The notes beneath the pieces were generated by a model. That model had not been told where the DNA came from and ran no database searches. It worked only from the letters and a program-made list of their open reading frames with translations. A DNA stretch of 64,000 bases from Pseudomonas sp. CCC3.1 (GTDB lineage Bacteria; Pseudomonadota; Gammaproteobacteria; Pseudomonadales; Pseudomonadaceae): assembly GCF_034347405.1 (NCBI RefSeq), contig NZ_CP133778.1, positions 2,790,001-2,854,000 on the forward strand, given 5' to 3'. The position numbers and the translations under genes were made by a program. Positions 51,750 through 61,518 of the stretch are shown here, piece after piece (position 1 is the stretch's first letter; every line of letters begins with the position of its first letter).

Positions 51750-53354
51750 TCAACGCAGCGCTGGCAGCCCCCGAATAATGTCCGATGCCCGCTCACCAAT
51801 CATGGTGCACGCCGCATTGGTATTACCCGACACAATATTGGGCATGATCGACGCATCAGCCACCCGCAAACTCTCAATCCCCAGCACCCGCAATTGCGGA
51901 TCCACCACACTCAGCACATCAGTCCCCATTTTGCAGGTGCCCACCGGGTGCAATGCCGCACGGGCATTACGCTTCAAATACGCCCCCAACGCTGCCCGAT
52001 CAGCAAAAGCACGCCCTGGATAGTGCTGCGCCGCAACGTACGTGCTAAAGGCCGGTTGCGCCATGATGTCCTGACCAATCAGATACCCCTCTATCAAACG
52101 CTCAAGGTCATACGGGTCACTCATGTAGTTGGGAGCGATTCGCGGCAATTGCCCAGGATCAGCACTGCGCAAGCTCACACTGCCGCGAGAACGCGGTCGC
52201 ACGTGCTCAAAGTTAAGAGTGCACCCCGTGCCACCCGGCACGCTGTCGGTGCCTTCTTCGATCCCGGCTCCGACCAGAAAGAAATACTGAAGGTCCGGCA
52301 TTTTGTCGACCTGCGAACCCCGCGCAAATAACCCGCCCTCGATCAGGTTCGAGGCAATCGGGCCGCTGCGCGCCACCAGATACTGCAACGCTGCCCAGGC
52401 CTTCCAGTGGGCCTTTTTGTAGCGGTCATAACTCTGAACACCTTTAAGTTGATACACCTGCGACATCTCAAGGTGATCCTGCAGATTCTGCCCCACCCCA
52501 GGCACGTCGGCCTGCACCTTGATCCCCAACCGGGTCAGTGCTTTCGCTTCACCAACACCGGACAGCATCAGCAATTTGGGCGAGTTGATCGCCCCCGCAC
52601 TGAGGATGACTTCGCATTCAGCCCTGAGCGCAAGCACCTGCCCGCTGTGGCAGTACTCCACTCCCACCGCGCGGCCTTGCTCGATCAGGATGCGATTGAC
52701 CTTGGCCCCGGTGATGACTTCAAGGTTGGAACGACCCATGGCCGGGCGCAGGTAGGCGCTGCTTGAACTGGCACGCCGCCCGTTTTTAGCGGCGATCTGA
52801 TAGTAACCGCAGCCCGCAGGCTCACCCGAGTTGAAATCCGGGTTAAACGCAAAACCGGCTTGCTGGCACGCCTGCAACCATTTACGGGTCAGCGGATGCA
52901 CGTGGTTATTGAACGACACCGCCAAAGGCCCGCCGATCCCGTGTGCTTCATTGCAGAAATCGGAGTTGTCTTCGCTGCGTCGGTAGTAAGGCAACACATC
53001 GGCATAGCTCCAGCCAGTTGCGCCGCTGCTTTCCCACTCATCGTAGTCGCCAGGGTTGCCACGGGCGTACACCATGCCGTTGATCGAACTGCCGCCGCCC
53101 AACACACTTGCCTGGATCATGCTGTCCCCTGGCGCACGGGCAAATTCGGCAGGTGAGTCCCACGGGTAACGCTTGAGCAATGGCCCTTGGCAGGTTTTGT
53201 AGTACGTGCCCGGAAAACGAATATAGGGGTTTCGATCACTGGGCCCTTCTTCAAGCAAAACTACACGCGCTGCCGGGTCTTCAGATAATTTAGCCGCGAG
53301 AATGCAGCCAGTAGTGCCACCACCGATGATGACGTACGAGGGATGCCGGGACAT
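51750..53354 (-). CDS. GMC-family FAD oxidoreductase (choline dehydrogenase-like)
   Basis: This 534-residue flavoenzyme has the N-terminal FAD dinucleotide fold (YVIIGGGTTGCILAAKLSE). The GMC signatures GGGSSINGMVYARG (near residue 90) and GAINSPKLLMLSGVG follow, and the C-terminal active site is ALHPVGTCKMG, whose His is the usual base, and then SGNTNAACTMIGERA. It likely oxidizes a primary alcohol of a polyol or glycoside to the aldehyde. It is the last gene of the minus-strand cluster that starts with the ThDP enzyme; the solute-binding gene ends 76 bp upstream. I chose the ATG at 53354; a GTG at 53384 is possible. Confidence 0.88.
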   Translation of the reverse strand: MSRHPSYVIIGGGTTGCILAAKLSEDPAARVVLLEEGPSDRNPYIRFPGTYYKTCQGPLLKRYPWDSPAEFARAPGDSMIQASVLGGGSSINGMVYARGNPGDYDEWESSGATGWSYADVLPYYRRSEDNSDFCNEAHGIGGPLAVSFNNHVHPLTRKWLQACQQAGFAFNPDFNSGEPAGCGYYQIAAKNGRRASSSSAYLRPAMGRSNLEVITGAKVNRILIEQGRAVGVEYCHSGQVLALRAECEVILSAGAINSPKLLMLSGVGEAKALTRLGIKVQADVPGVGQNLQDHLEMSQVYQLKGVQSYDRYKKAHWKAWAALQYLVARSGPIASNLIEGGLFARGSQVDKMPDLQYFFLVGAGIEEGTDSVPGGTGCTLNFEHVRPRSRGSVSLRSADPGQLPRIAPNYMSDPYDLERLIEGYLIGQDIMAQPAFSTYVAAQHYPGRAFADRAALGAYLKRNARAALHPVGTCKMGTDVLSVVDPQLRVLGIESLRVADASIMPNIVSGNTNAACTMIGERASDIIRGLPALR

Positions 53355-53429
53355 ATAAACGCTACCACTTAAAGAAATGAACACAGACGTGCGGCGCCGG
53401 GATCAGCATGACCCCGGCCCGGGCCTCGG

Positions 53430-54725
53430 TTAGATGTTTTGCAGATCCTTGACGATGCGATCAGCCGCTTGCTGAGAAGTCATTGACGGTGTGTTGGCAA
53501 AATGAGTGATGACATCCATCAATACACCACGTACATCACGATCCACGGCAATGTTCTCAATGAACGAGGGCAGCATGCCGCCGTTTTCCTGATTGGCTTT
53601 GCGGTCCACAAGGTTGATCTGCGCGCAGGCGTCAAACTTCTCCAGCGGCACGTCCATGATGGTCGGGATAGACCCTTTACGACGGCTGAACTCGATCTGC
53701 ACAGCCGGGTCGATCACCAGCTCGGCAAACTTCTTCTGATTGGCTTGGCGCTGCGGGTCTTTCTGGCTGAAGAACGCCAGTTCGTCTGTCAGGTAGACAA
53801 AGTTCTGACCGTTACCAGGCGAGCTGGCGCACAGGAAGTCTTCTCCAGGGTGTTTACCTGCGCGCAGGAATTCACCCTTGGCAAAGTCACCGATGAACTG
53901 AAAAACGGCCTTGCCATCAATCACCATCTGCGTCGCTGCGTTCCAATCGCGACCAATGCGGTTCTTGTCCGAGAAGTTGATCATTTTGCGGAACTGGTCA
54001 AATACTTTGACCATCTGGGGCCCTTTCAACGCCTCTGGGTCACGCTCAATAATCGCCTTGTTGTAAAAGTCCTTGCCGCCCACACCCAAAATCACCGAGG
54101 TGAACATCTGCCCTTCTTGCCAGTCTTCACCACCAAGCGCCAAGGGAATCACGCCATCTTTCTGCATACGCTCGGCCAAGGCGTTGAATGCCTCCCACGT
54201 GGTCGGCAACTCGCCGCCATACTTGGCCAGCAACGCCTTGTTGGCCCACATCATGTTTTCTCGGTGTTCAACCAGCGGGATCGCGTAATAAGAACCTTTG
54301 TACATCGCCACTTTGCGCATTTCCGGCGACAGTTTTTTATCCCAATCCTGCTCCTTCGCTTGTGCATCCAGGTTGGTCAGCACATTTTGATCAACATAGG
54401 CATGCATCAAGTTCGGAACGGTCTGCGTCACATCCGGCAAGTTACCCGCCGACAACCGGGCCTGTAATGCCTGCTGCTGGTTATTACTGTTATTGCCGGC
54501 GATGGCAGAATCCTGCCAGGTCATACCCGCCTTCTTGACGGCCTCTTTTAATGCATCCAATGCATAGGCTTCACCCGCTGAAGACCATGGGTGAACCACT
54601 TCGACCGAAGGCCCCGCAGCGACGGCTGTTTGTGCACCCAACAATAAAGCCAGCAAGGCACTGCCCACCACTTTCTGGCGAAAACCGAGTAACGAATTAC
54701 GTTGAACGCTTACGCTATTTTTCAT
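53430..54725 (-). CDS. Sugar-type ABC transporter substrate-binding protein (CUT1)
   Basis: This 431-residue periplasmic protein has a signal peptide (..LLLGAQTAVAA-GP). The family-1 solute-binding fold opens SVEVVHPWSSAGEAYALDAL and includes YYAIPLVEHRENMMWANKAL and FIGDFAKGEFL. Resemblance to glucose/mannose-type binding proteins suggests a carbohydrate or polyol ligand. Unusually, it lies after the ATPase gene, 127 bp downstream of it, rather than first in the operon. GAGAG lies before the ATG at 54725. Confidence 0.88.
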   Translation of the reverse strand: MKNSVSVQRNSLLGFRQKVVGSALLALLLGAQTAVAAGPSVEVVHPWSSAGEAYALDALKEAVKKAGMTWQDSAIAGNNSNNQQQALQARLSAGNLPDVTQTVPNLMHAYVDQNVLTNLDAQAKEQDWDKKLSPEMRKVAMYKGSYYAIPLVEHRENMMWANKALLAKYGGELPTTWEAFNALAERMQKDGVIPLALGGEDWQEGQMFTSVILGVGGKDFYNKAIIERDPEALKGPQMVKVFDQFRKMINFSDKNRIGRDWNAATQMVIDGKAVFQFIGDFAKGEFLRAGKHPGEDFLCASSPGNGQNFVYLTDELAFFSQKDPQRQANQKKFAELVIDPAVQIEFSRRKGSIPTIMDVPLEKFDACAQINLVDRKANQENGGMLPSFIENIAVDRDVRGVLMDVITHFANTPSMTSQQAADRIVKDLQNI

Positions 54726-54852
54726 CACATTCTCTCTTTTGTTTTGGAAGGAAAATTGGCAGTCGATCATGTAAAAGTGAGCGCCCGACACGTCACCGAA
54801 CAACAGTCATGCCGGGATACAACTGGGTTTTATTTGAACTTCAATAGTTGGA

Positions 54853-55956
54853 TCAGCGTGAAATTCGTTGTTCAGTGACAGCGTCAAACAGCAATGTTTT
54901 ATCCATATCAACCGTCAGACCTACGCGCTGACCTGATACACCCACTCCGGGAGCAAAGCGTGCCATTAATGTTTCACCGCTGGCCTCAAGCAATACAAAG
55001 TTATCCGAACCGGTTGGCTCAACCACATCAACCACTGCATCAATTAATTGGGGAGCCGATCCGGGTTCGGCGTAAGCGAGCCATTCGGGACGAATGCCCA
55101 ATACCACGTTGCCTCCTCTATAAGCGTTGTAACGTTCAGTCAGCGGCCCAAGATGGATACGCAACCCGGCTTGATTCCTGGACGCGCCTTGAAAAAAGAC
55201 AGCTGAACCTTCAACGTCCAAAGTTCCGTTAATACAGTTCATGGCAGGCGAACCAATAAAGCGTGCAATAAACAAATTATTGGGATGTTCATAAATCTCT
55301 TGCGGAGAACCTATTTGCTGAACTTCACCGCCTTTCATCACAACAATCTTGGTTGCCAGGGTCATGGCTTCGATTTGATCGTGGGTGACATACACCGTGG
55401 TGGTTTTTTCACGTTGATGCAGTTTCTTGATTTCCGCCCGCATATCGGTGCGTAACTTGGCATCAAGGTTGGATAACGGCTCATCAAACAGAAAAATCTT
55501 CGGCTGGCGAACCATCGCCCGGCCCATGGCGACGCGCTGCCGCTGACCACCCGACAGTTGAGAAGGCTTGCGATCGAGCAGTTCGCCCAGTTGCAACACC
55601 GCCGCCACGCGTTTGACTGCCTCATCTTGCTCCTGGCGCGAAGCTCCGCGAACGCGCATGCCAAAGGTCAGGTTGCGGCGCACGGTCATCGTCGGGTACA
55701 GCGCGTATGACTGGAACACCATGGCAATGTCGCGGTCGGCGGACTCCATGTCATTGACCACCACGCCATCAATCACGATTTCGCCACTGGTCACCGGCGC
55801 CAAACCTGCAATAGCACTCAACAGGGTTGATTTGCCACAACCAGACGGCCCCAACAGCACCAGAAAGTCCCCGTCTTCAATATCAATGTTGACGTTCTTT
55901 AATGTGCGTAAATCGCCGTAGTGTTTTTCTACATTACGAATATTCAGAGATGCCAT
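54853..55956 (-). CDS. Sugar ABC transporter ATP-binding protein (UgpC/MalK type)
   Basis: This 367-residue ATPase has Walker A GPSGCGKSTLL, Q-loop MVFQSYALYPTM, signature LSGGQRQR, Walker B IFLFDEPLSNLDA and H-loop VTHDQ. The C-terminal TOBE domain begins near 240. It drives the adjacent permease pair and differs clearly from MtlK, so this is a separate importer. Its start is 5 bp after the preceding permease stop. Confidence 0.93.
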   Translation of the reverse strand: MASLNIRNVEKHYGDLRTLKNVNIDIEDGDFLVLLGPSGCGKSTLLSAIAGLAPVTSGEIVIDGVVVNDMESADRDIAMVFQSYALYPTMTVRRNLTFGMRVRGASRQEQDEAVKRVAAVLQLGELLDRKPSQLSGGQRQRVAMGRAMVRQPKIFLFDEPLSNLDAKLRTDMRAEIKKLHQREKTTTVYVTHDQIEAMTLATKIVVMKGGEVQQIGSPQEIYEHPNNLFIARFIGSPAMNCINGTLDVEGSAVFFQGASRNQAGLRIHLGPLTERYNAYRGGNVVLGIRPEWLAYAEPGSAPQLIDAVVDVVEPTGSDNFVLLEASGETLMARFAPGVGVSGQRVGLTVDMDKTLLFDAVTEQRISR

Positions 55957-55961
55957 TTCAT

Positions 55962-56879
55962 TTACCCCTTGACCGCGCCAGCCATCAGGCCTCGCACAAA
56001 ATATTTACCCGCCAGCAGGTACACCACCAACGTTGGCAATGCCGATAGCAAAGCGCCAGCCATATGAATGTTGTAAGGCCGTTCGCCACCGGCCGAACTG
56101 ACCAGGTTATTGAGTGCGACCATGATTGGCGTGTTGGCACCGCTGGTGAACGAGACGCCAAACAGGAAGTCGTTCCAGATACTGGTGAACTGCCAGATCA
56201 CGGTGACCACGATCATCGGGGTGGCCATGGGCAAAATGATCAGGAAAAAAGTGGTCCAGAACCCGGCACCGTCTACGCGGGCCGCCTTGATCAAATCCTG
56301 TGGCACCGTCATGAAGTAATTACGAAAGAACATCGTGGTCATCGGCAGACCGTAAAGCGTGTGCAACAAAATAAGGCCGCCAATCCCGTTGGATAAACCC
56401 AACATCCCCAGCATCTTCGAGATCGGCACCAACATCACTTGATAGGGCGCAAACGTGCCAAACAAGATCAGGCCGTACACCAGGTTGGCGCCGTAAAATC
56501 GAAACTTTGAAAGTGCAAAGCCGTTCACGGCGCCGATCAGTGCCGACACCAATACCGATGGCACAACAATCAGGATGGTATTGAGGTAATAACTGCGCAA
56601 CCCCACGCAACTGGTACCAATACACGCACTCGACCACGCTTCACGCCACGGCTGTAGCGTCGGATTCAAGGGCAGATCCAGAATCGAAGAATGCAAAATG
56701 GCATCCATGTCTTTGAATGATGCAAAGACCATCACAATCAAAGGAAACAGAAAGAACGCGGCGAAACCCATCAGTACCAGATACAGCGCAATACGGCGCA
56801 GAGACTTGATGGCAACACGTGTTGTTTTTCGCTGGCCAGGCACGGCGCGACTATTAATGGCTGCTGTCGTTGTGTTCAC
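55962..56879 (-). CDS. Sugar ABC transporter permease (MalG-like)
   Basis: This 305-residue protein has six transmembrane helices, an EAA loop (IKAARVDGAGFWTTFFLIILP) and the MalG-like C-terminus GKYFVRGLMAGAVKG. I chose the GTG at 56879, where GCGGAG lies seven nt upstream. This overlaps the previous permease gene by 26 bp. An ATG at 56894 has no ribosome binding site. Confidence 0.88.
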   Translation of the reverse strand: MNTTTAAINSRAVPGQRKTTRVAIKSLRRIALYLVLMGFAAFFLFPLIVMVFASFKDMDAILHSSILDLPLNPTLQPWREAWSSACIGTSCVGLRSYYLNTILIVVPSVLVSALIGAVNGFALSKFRFYGANLVYGLILFGTFAPYQVMLVPISKMLGMLGLSNGIGGLILLHTLYGLPMTTMFFRNYFMTVPQDLIKAARVDGAGFWTTFFLIILPMATPMIVVTVIWQFTSIWNDFLFGVSFTSGANTPIMVALNNLVSSAGGERPYNIHMAGALLSALPTLVVYLLAGKYFVRGLMAGAVKG

Positions 56880-57792
56880 GTTTGAACTCCGCATACAAAT
56901 AAGGAACAACGATGGCAACCACCACCAACAAAATCATCACAGCACTTGCCGCCCCTTGAGCCATCTGACCGCGCAAGAACGTCGAGTTGTACATAAAGGT
57001 GGTTGGCAAATCACTGGAATAACCCGGGCCGCCATTGGTCAATGCAACAACCAGATCAAACGAACGCACGGCCTGATAAATAAGAATGATGATGGCCGAG
57101 AACATGGCCGGCCGTAACATCGGAATAATGATCACGGTATAAATCCTGAACAGTCCGGCTCCTTCAAGTTGCGCCGCCTTGACGATTTCAGAGTCCACGC
57201 CGCGAAGTCCAGCCAGAAAGATCGCCATGATAAAACCTGCGGTTTGCCAAACAGCTGCAATCACTAATGTGTACACCGCCATCTTGGGATCAACCAGCCA
57301 ATTGAAACTGGCACTTTCCCAGCCCCAACTGCGCAATAAATGTTCTATACCGGTGCCGGGGTTAAGAATCCATTTCCAGGCAATACCGGTGACGATCAGG
57401 GAGATAGCCATTGGGTAGAGATAAATCATGCGTAATGTATTTTCGGCACGAATTTTTTGATCCAGAAAGATCGCTATCAGCAAACCGATCAACAGCGATA
57501 TGAGCGCAAAACCAATCGAAAATAAAACCAGGTTAATGACCGATGTATTCCAGCGATCCGACTCCCATAGCCGCACATATTGACTCAACCCGACGAAGTC
57601 ATATTCAGGGAAATACTTGGACTTGGTGAACGAGATCAAAGTCGTCCAGCCAATAAATCCGTACACACTGATCGCCACCAAAATGAAGGTCGGTGCAACA
57701 GCCAGTGCTGCGGGGTTCCAGCGTGTTTTTTTAGATCGACGCAAGGGATCTGCATCAGTGGCATGGGGCAGCCTTGATGGGGTTGGACTCAC
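56854..57792 (-). CDS. Sugar ABC transporter permease (MalF-like)
   Basis: This 312-residue permease has six transmembrane helices and the EAA loop IVKAAQLEGAGLFRIYTVII, followed by GGPGYSSDLPTTFMY as in MalF-type proteins. I chose the GTG at 57792, with GGAGAG six nt upstream. The longer frame to 57867 reads as non-coding. It begins 88 bp after the ThDP enzyme gene and so likely shares its transcript. Confidence 0.88.
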   Translation of the reverse strand: MSPTPSRLPHATDADPLRRSKKTRWNPAALAVAPTFILVAISVYGFIGWTTLISFTKSKYFPEYDFVGLSQYVRLWESDRWNTSVINLVLFSIGFALISLLIGLLIAIFLDQKIRAENTLRMIYLYPMAISLIVTGIAWKWILNPGTGIEHLLRSWGWESASFNWLVDPKMAVYTLVIAAVWQTAGFIMAIFLAGLRGVDSEIVKAAQLEGAGLFRIYTVIIIPMLRPAMFSAIIILIYQAVRSFDLVVALTNGGPGYSSDLPTTFMYNSTFLRGQMAQGAASAVMILLVVVAIVVPYLYAEFKREHNDSSH

Positions 57793-57880
57793 GATGTCTC
57801 TCCTCGAGGGCAGTCTTGTTGTTAAGGCATAAAGGGCGTGCGCAGCTCTATCGGCAGCGCTACGCAATCAAGCGACAAAC

Positions 57881-59554
57881 TCAAGCAAGGTCGTCAGCAA
57901 AAGGGTCAATAACCCCACTGCTTTGCCGCGAAATCATCACCTCGACCAAAGCCGGGCCTTTGCTGTTAAGGGCTTTATGCAAGGCAGGTGAGAGTTGTGA
58001 CGGGTGCTCGACGCGCCATGATTCAAGGCCAAAGCTGCGGGCTACTTCAGTGAAGTCGGGCGAATACGGCTTGCCATCGGGCAGGTTGAATTCGCTGCCG
58101 TTATGACGGCCAAAGAGCTGCGTCTGGCCATCGCGCAGCGACACATAGCCGCTGTTGTTGAAGACCATGAACAGCACCGGGATGCAATGCATCACACACA
58201 CCGCCATTTCTTGCAGCGCCTGCAAGAAATCGCCGTCACCCACTACGCACACCACCTGACGTGCCGGCAGCGCCAGCTTGGCCCCAATGGCCGCGGGCAC
58301 CGCCCAGCCAAGTGCGTCAAAGGTGCTGGAAGACAAGTGGGTACGTGGCATATACACCGGGAACATCTGCTGCACCGCTCGGCGAACGCCTCCGGCCCCG
58401 ACCACAATCAACGCGTCGCGCTCCAGCACCGCCCGCAATTCGGCCAGCGGCCGTTGGATCATGAACGGCGACGACTCATCCGCACGCTCTTTATCAAGAC
58501 GCAACTCCCAGGCCGTGCGCAGCGCGGCTACCTGTTGCAGGTAGTCCGGGCGCTGCTGTGAGATCGCTTGGCGCTGTAACGCCGATAACGACTCAGACAA
58601 ATCGTGCAGCGCGCTGCGTATATCCGCTTCGATGCCCAGCACTAATTGCGCAGATCGACCTCGCGTGCCTGGGTCGCAGTCAATCTGTATGACCGAGGTC
58701 GCGCCCTCCAGATCAACGGGACGGCAACCGACCAGCAACACCAGGTCGGCATTGGCCAACAACTGGTTGGCACAGGCGCTGCCCCAACGGCCCAAAGATC
58801 CGCCAGCCAACGGGTGATCCTCGGCGATAGAACCTTTGCCATCGATACCGGTGAGCACGGGCGCGCAAAAGCGTTCGGCTACATTCAGCAACTCGCTGCA
58901 CGCGTCTGCAGCGATGACCCCGCCGCCCACCACAATCACCGGACGCAAGGCTTTTGCCAGGCATTCAGAGGCCACGCTAATGTGCGTCGCCAACGCAGTG
59001 TTGCGTTCAGCAACAGCCCGCACCTGACCCGGTGTCAGTGTCAGTTCGACACGCTCGGTTTGCACATCCAAAGGGAGCGTGAGGCTCACCGGACCAGGCA
59101 CTGCGCAGAGCATCGTCGAAAAAGCTGCACGCAACATGGCAGGCAGTTCGGCGGGGCTTTCAGCCATCAGGTGCGCCTTCACGTGCAGGGTCGCGCAGTC
59201 ATTGTCAGAGGGCGGTTCAAACGCCTGGCAGGGTATGTGAGCGGTCTGACCACCACTGATCACCAGCACCGAACTGCCTTCGGCCGAGGCGCACGCGAGC
59301 CCGGTCACCGCCTTGGAGACATTGATAGCGGTGGGCACCAGCGCCACCATCGGCCGACCGCAGGCCCGGTAGTAGCCATCGGCCAGGTACACAGCGCTTT
59401 GCTCCTGCATCACCTGAATAAACGGAATGCCCTGTGTCGTCGACTGCAACGCATCGACAATTGCCCAAGAGCCGTAACCGGGAATGCCCGCCACATATTC
59501 CACGCCATGGGCTTTGAGCAATTTAACGAGGGTTTGGCTGCCGGTGAGCTTCAC
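57881..59554 (-). CDS. Thiamine diphosphate-dependent enzyme (acetolactate synthase-like)
   Basis: This 557-residue protein has the three-domain layout of the acetolactate synthase/decarboxylase superfamily. The N-terminal pyrimidine domain has the activating Glu in VMQEQSAVYLADGYYRA, and a central NAD/FAD-like domain follows. The C-terminal pyrophosphate domain has the GDG-x(n)-NN signature (VGDGDFLQALQE .. VFNNSGYV). It likely decarboxylates or ligates a 2-keto acid. No regulatory subunit or ilv genes are adjacent, so branched-chain biosynthesis is unlikely. The GTG start (59554) has GGAG seven nt upstream. Confidence 0.82.
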   Translation of the reverse strand: MKLTGSQTLVKLLKAHGVEYVAGIPGYGSWAIVDALQSTTQGIPFIQVMQEQSAVYLADGYYRACGRPMVALVPTAINVSKAVTGLACASAEGSSVLVISGGQTAHIPCQAFEPPSDNDCATLHVKAHLMAESPAELPAMLRAAFSTMLCAVPGPVSLTLPLDVQTERVELTLTPGQVRAVAERNTALATHISVASECLAKALRPVIVVGGGVIAADACSELLNVAERFCAPVLTGIDGKGSIAEDHPLAGGSLGRWGSACANQLLANADLVLLVGCRPVDLEGATSVIQIDCDPGTRGRSAQLVLGIEADIRSALHDLSESLSALQRQAISQQRPDYLQQVAALRTAWELRLDKERADESSPFMIQRPLAELRAVLERDALIVVGAGGVRRAVQQMFPVYMPRTHLSSSTFDALGWAVPAAIGAKLALPARQVVCVVGDGDFLQALQEMAVCVMHCIPVLFMVFNNSGYVSLRDGQTQLFGRHNGSEFNLPDGKPYSPDFTEVARSFGLESWRVEHPSQLSPALHKALNSKGPALVEVMISRQSSGVIDPFADDLA

Positions 59555-60068
59555 AGTGAACTCCGATCGGGTCGAAACAAATGCCGCCAGTGTCTGTATG
59601 AATGCGCGCTGGCTAGCCGTTGTGTAGAAGTATTCGCTGCAAATCTGCTGCGCTCAATTTCGCAGCCCCGACAAAAACGACGCACATTGACGCAACGCCA
59701 ACAATACCGTTCTAGAGGCCTGTCATTACAAGAAATGGAAAAATGGCGGCTAAAAAGCGCCCATGATCAGCCGCCAAAGGCCGCTCACAAAAAGTGCGTC
59801 ATTTCGCGCCGCCGCCAACGCGCACGCTGAGGCAGGCGAAACGGAACACGATGTCGAGGAATACCGGGGATCAATCGATTTGCCCTCATCGCGCCCCTCT
59901 CATAAAGAGGGGCGGCTGAGGGATATGCGCACGAAGAGACACAGGCGACCAACCTGTATCGACACTGTTTACCCCAGTACCGATCCATCTTCTACGCAAT
60001 GTCCAGGGGTTTCATGAGTGACCATGCCCCCACACCAGCGGCGCGCATTGCACGCGTCCGCAGATTGC
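59555..60068. promoter_or_regulatory. Promoter region of the ThDP-ABC-GMC operon with inverted repeats
   Basis: This 514-bp gap has no good ORF. TGGCGGCT (59744-59751) and AGCCGCCA (59769-59776) form an 8-bp inverted repeat with a 17-bp spacer, a possible operator. CGCCCCTCT (59892-59900) and AGAGGGGCG (59906-59914) form a perfect 9-bp hairpin with a 5-nt loop, which may be a terminator or processing site after the HDH-like gene. Confidence 0.5.
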
Positions 60069-61352
60069 TTAAATGGCTTTCTTGTAGCGGCGGATACGAA
60101 TATCGGCCTGTTCTTTGTGGCCCGCGAACCCTTCCATGGCGCAGAGGCGCGAGCAGTATTCACCGACCATCACCGAGGCTTCATCGGTCAACACGCGCTG
60201 GTAGGTGCACGTCTTGATGAACTTGCCGACCCACAGGCCGCCGGTGTAGCGGGCAGATTTAGTGGTAGGCAAGGTGTGGTTGGTGCCAATGACCTTGTCG
60301 CCGTAAGACACGTTGGTCCGTTCGCCCAGAAACAGCGCGCCGTAGTTGGTCATGTGCTCAAGGAAGTACAGCGGATCGCGGGTCATCACCTGAACGTGTT
60401 CAGAGGCAATGCGGTCCGCCTCCTCGACCAACTCCTCAACGGTGTCGCACACAATGATTTCGCCGTAATCGCGCCAGGCCACGCTGGCAACCGCAGCGGT
60501 TGGCAACACCGCCAGTTGGCGTTCGATTTCGGCAGGGATCGCATCCGCCAGCGCCTGGCTGTTGGTGAGAAACACGGCAGGCGAGTTGACACCATGCTCG
60601 GCTTGACCGAGCAAATCAGCCACCACGATTTCGGCATCGCTGGTCTCGTCAGCGATCACCAGCGTCTCGGTAGGGCCTGCGATCAGGTCGATGCCGATTT
60701 TCCCGAACAATTGGCGTTTTGCCTCTGCTACATAGGCGTTTCCGGGGCCCACCACCATGTCAACCGGCGTGAACTCATCTGTGCCCAAAGCCAGAGCGGC
60801 AATGGCCTGCACCCCGCCCACACAGTAAATTTCATCCGCACCTGCCAGGTACATGGCGGTGACGATAGCCGGGTGCGGCTTGCCATCAAATGGCGGCGCT
60901 ACAGCAACCACACGCTTGACGCCTGCGACCTTGGCCGTGAGCACGCTCATGTGTGCCGACGCCAACAGCGGGTATTTGCCACCGGGGATGTAGCAACCTA
61001 CCGAGTTCACCGGAATGTTTTTGTGGCCCAGGATCACCCCTGGCAAGGTCTCGACTTCCACATCGATCAGCGCCGATTTCTGCACCTCGGCAAAGCGACG
61101 GACTTGGGCTTGAGCAAAGGTGATGTCATCCAGTTCCTGCTTGGACAGACTCGCGACACAGGCCGCAATTTCTTCATCGCTCAGGCGAAATTTCGCGGGC
61201 GACCACTTATCAAACTTCAGGGAATACTCACGTACGGCGGCATCACCCTGGCTGCCGACATTGGCAATGATGCCTGCCACGATATCGCGAACCTGGCTCG
61301 CGATTTCAGCCTGCGCGTCCACCGGCTTACTGGTTTTCAGGTATCGAATCAT
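60069..61352 (-). CDS. Histidinol dehydrogenase-family oxidoreductase (HpsN-like)
   Basis: This 427-residue zinc- and NAD-dependent dehydrogenase keeps the histidinol dehydrogenase active site: Gln and His in GQAEHG, Glu-His in ASEHVQV, Asp in YGDKVIG, His in GTNHTLPT and His in EGFAGHK. PGNAYVAEAKRQLFG and GPTETLVIADE are family motifs. It is not in a his operon and lies in a catabolic cluster. That fits homologues such as sulfopropanediol 3-dehydrogenase (HpsN), which oxidise a primary alcohol to the acid in two steps. The substrate is unknown. GGAG lies before the ATG. Confidence 0.82.
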   Translation of the reverse strand: MIRYLKTSKPVDAQAEIASQVRDIVAGIIANVGSQGDAAVREYSLKFDKWSPAKFRLSDEEIAACVASLSKQELDDITFAQAQVRRFAEVQKSALIDVEVETLPGVILGHKNIPVNSVGCYIPGGKYPLLASAHMSVLTAKVAGVKRVVAVAPPFDGKPHPAIVTAMYLAGADEIYCVGGVQAIAALALGTDEFTPVDMVVGPGNAYVAEAKRQLFGKIGIDLIAGPTETLVIADETSDAEIVVADLLGQAEHGVNSPAVFLTNSQALADAIPAEIERQLAVLPTAAVASVAWRDYGEIIVCDTVEELVEEADRIASEHVQVMTRDPLYFLEHMTNYGALFLGERTNVSYGDKVIGTNHTLPTTKSARYTGGLWVGKFIKTCTYQRVLTDEASVMVGEYCSRLCAMEGFAGHKEQADIRIRRYKKAI

Positions 61353-61518
61353 CTCTAACTCCGGTTCACATCACGAGAAAGCGGCGCGCACTGCACGGCA
61401 TCTAAGGGCTTGCAGCAACGCAACGGTACTGGCAGCTATTTTCGCGACGTGACCCAGCGCTCACAATTTCGCACTGAACACCATAGTGACGCAGCATGAC
61501 GCACCTGCATCCAGACTC

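Noticed and set aside
53502..54467. 321-codon open frame on the plus strand
   Set aside because: It is antisense to the binding-protein gene, which has a signal peptide and family motifs.
58646..59830. 394-codon open frame on the plus strand
   Set aside because: It is antisense to the ThDP enzyme gene, with shadow-type composition and no motifs.
60069..61352. Biosynthetic hisD
   Set aside because: The active-site residues fit, but no histidine genes are nearby and the gene sits in a catabolic cluster with ABC importer and GMC genes.
60018..61358. 446-codon open frame on the plus strand
   Set aside because: It is antisense to the HDH-like gene, whose motifs and ribosome binding site are clear. 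Its translation has no recognisable fold and is rich in His, Arg and Gln, typical of a GC-driven shadow frame.
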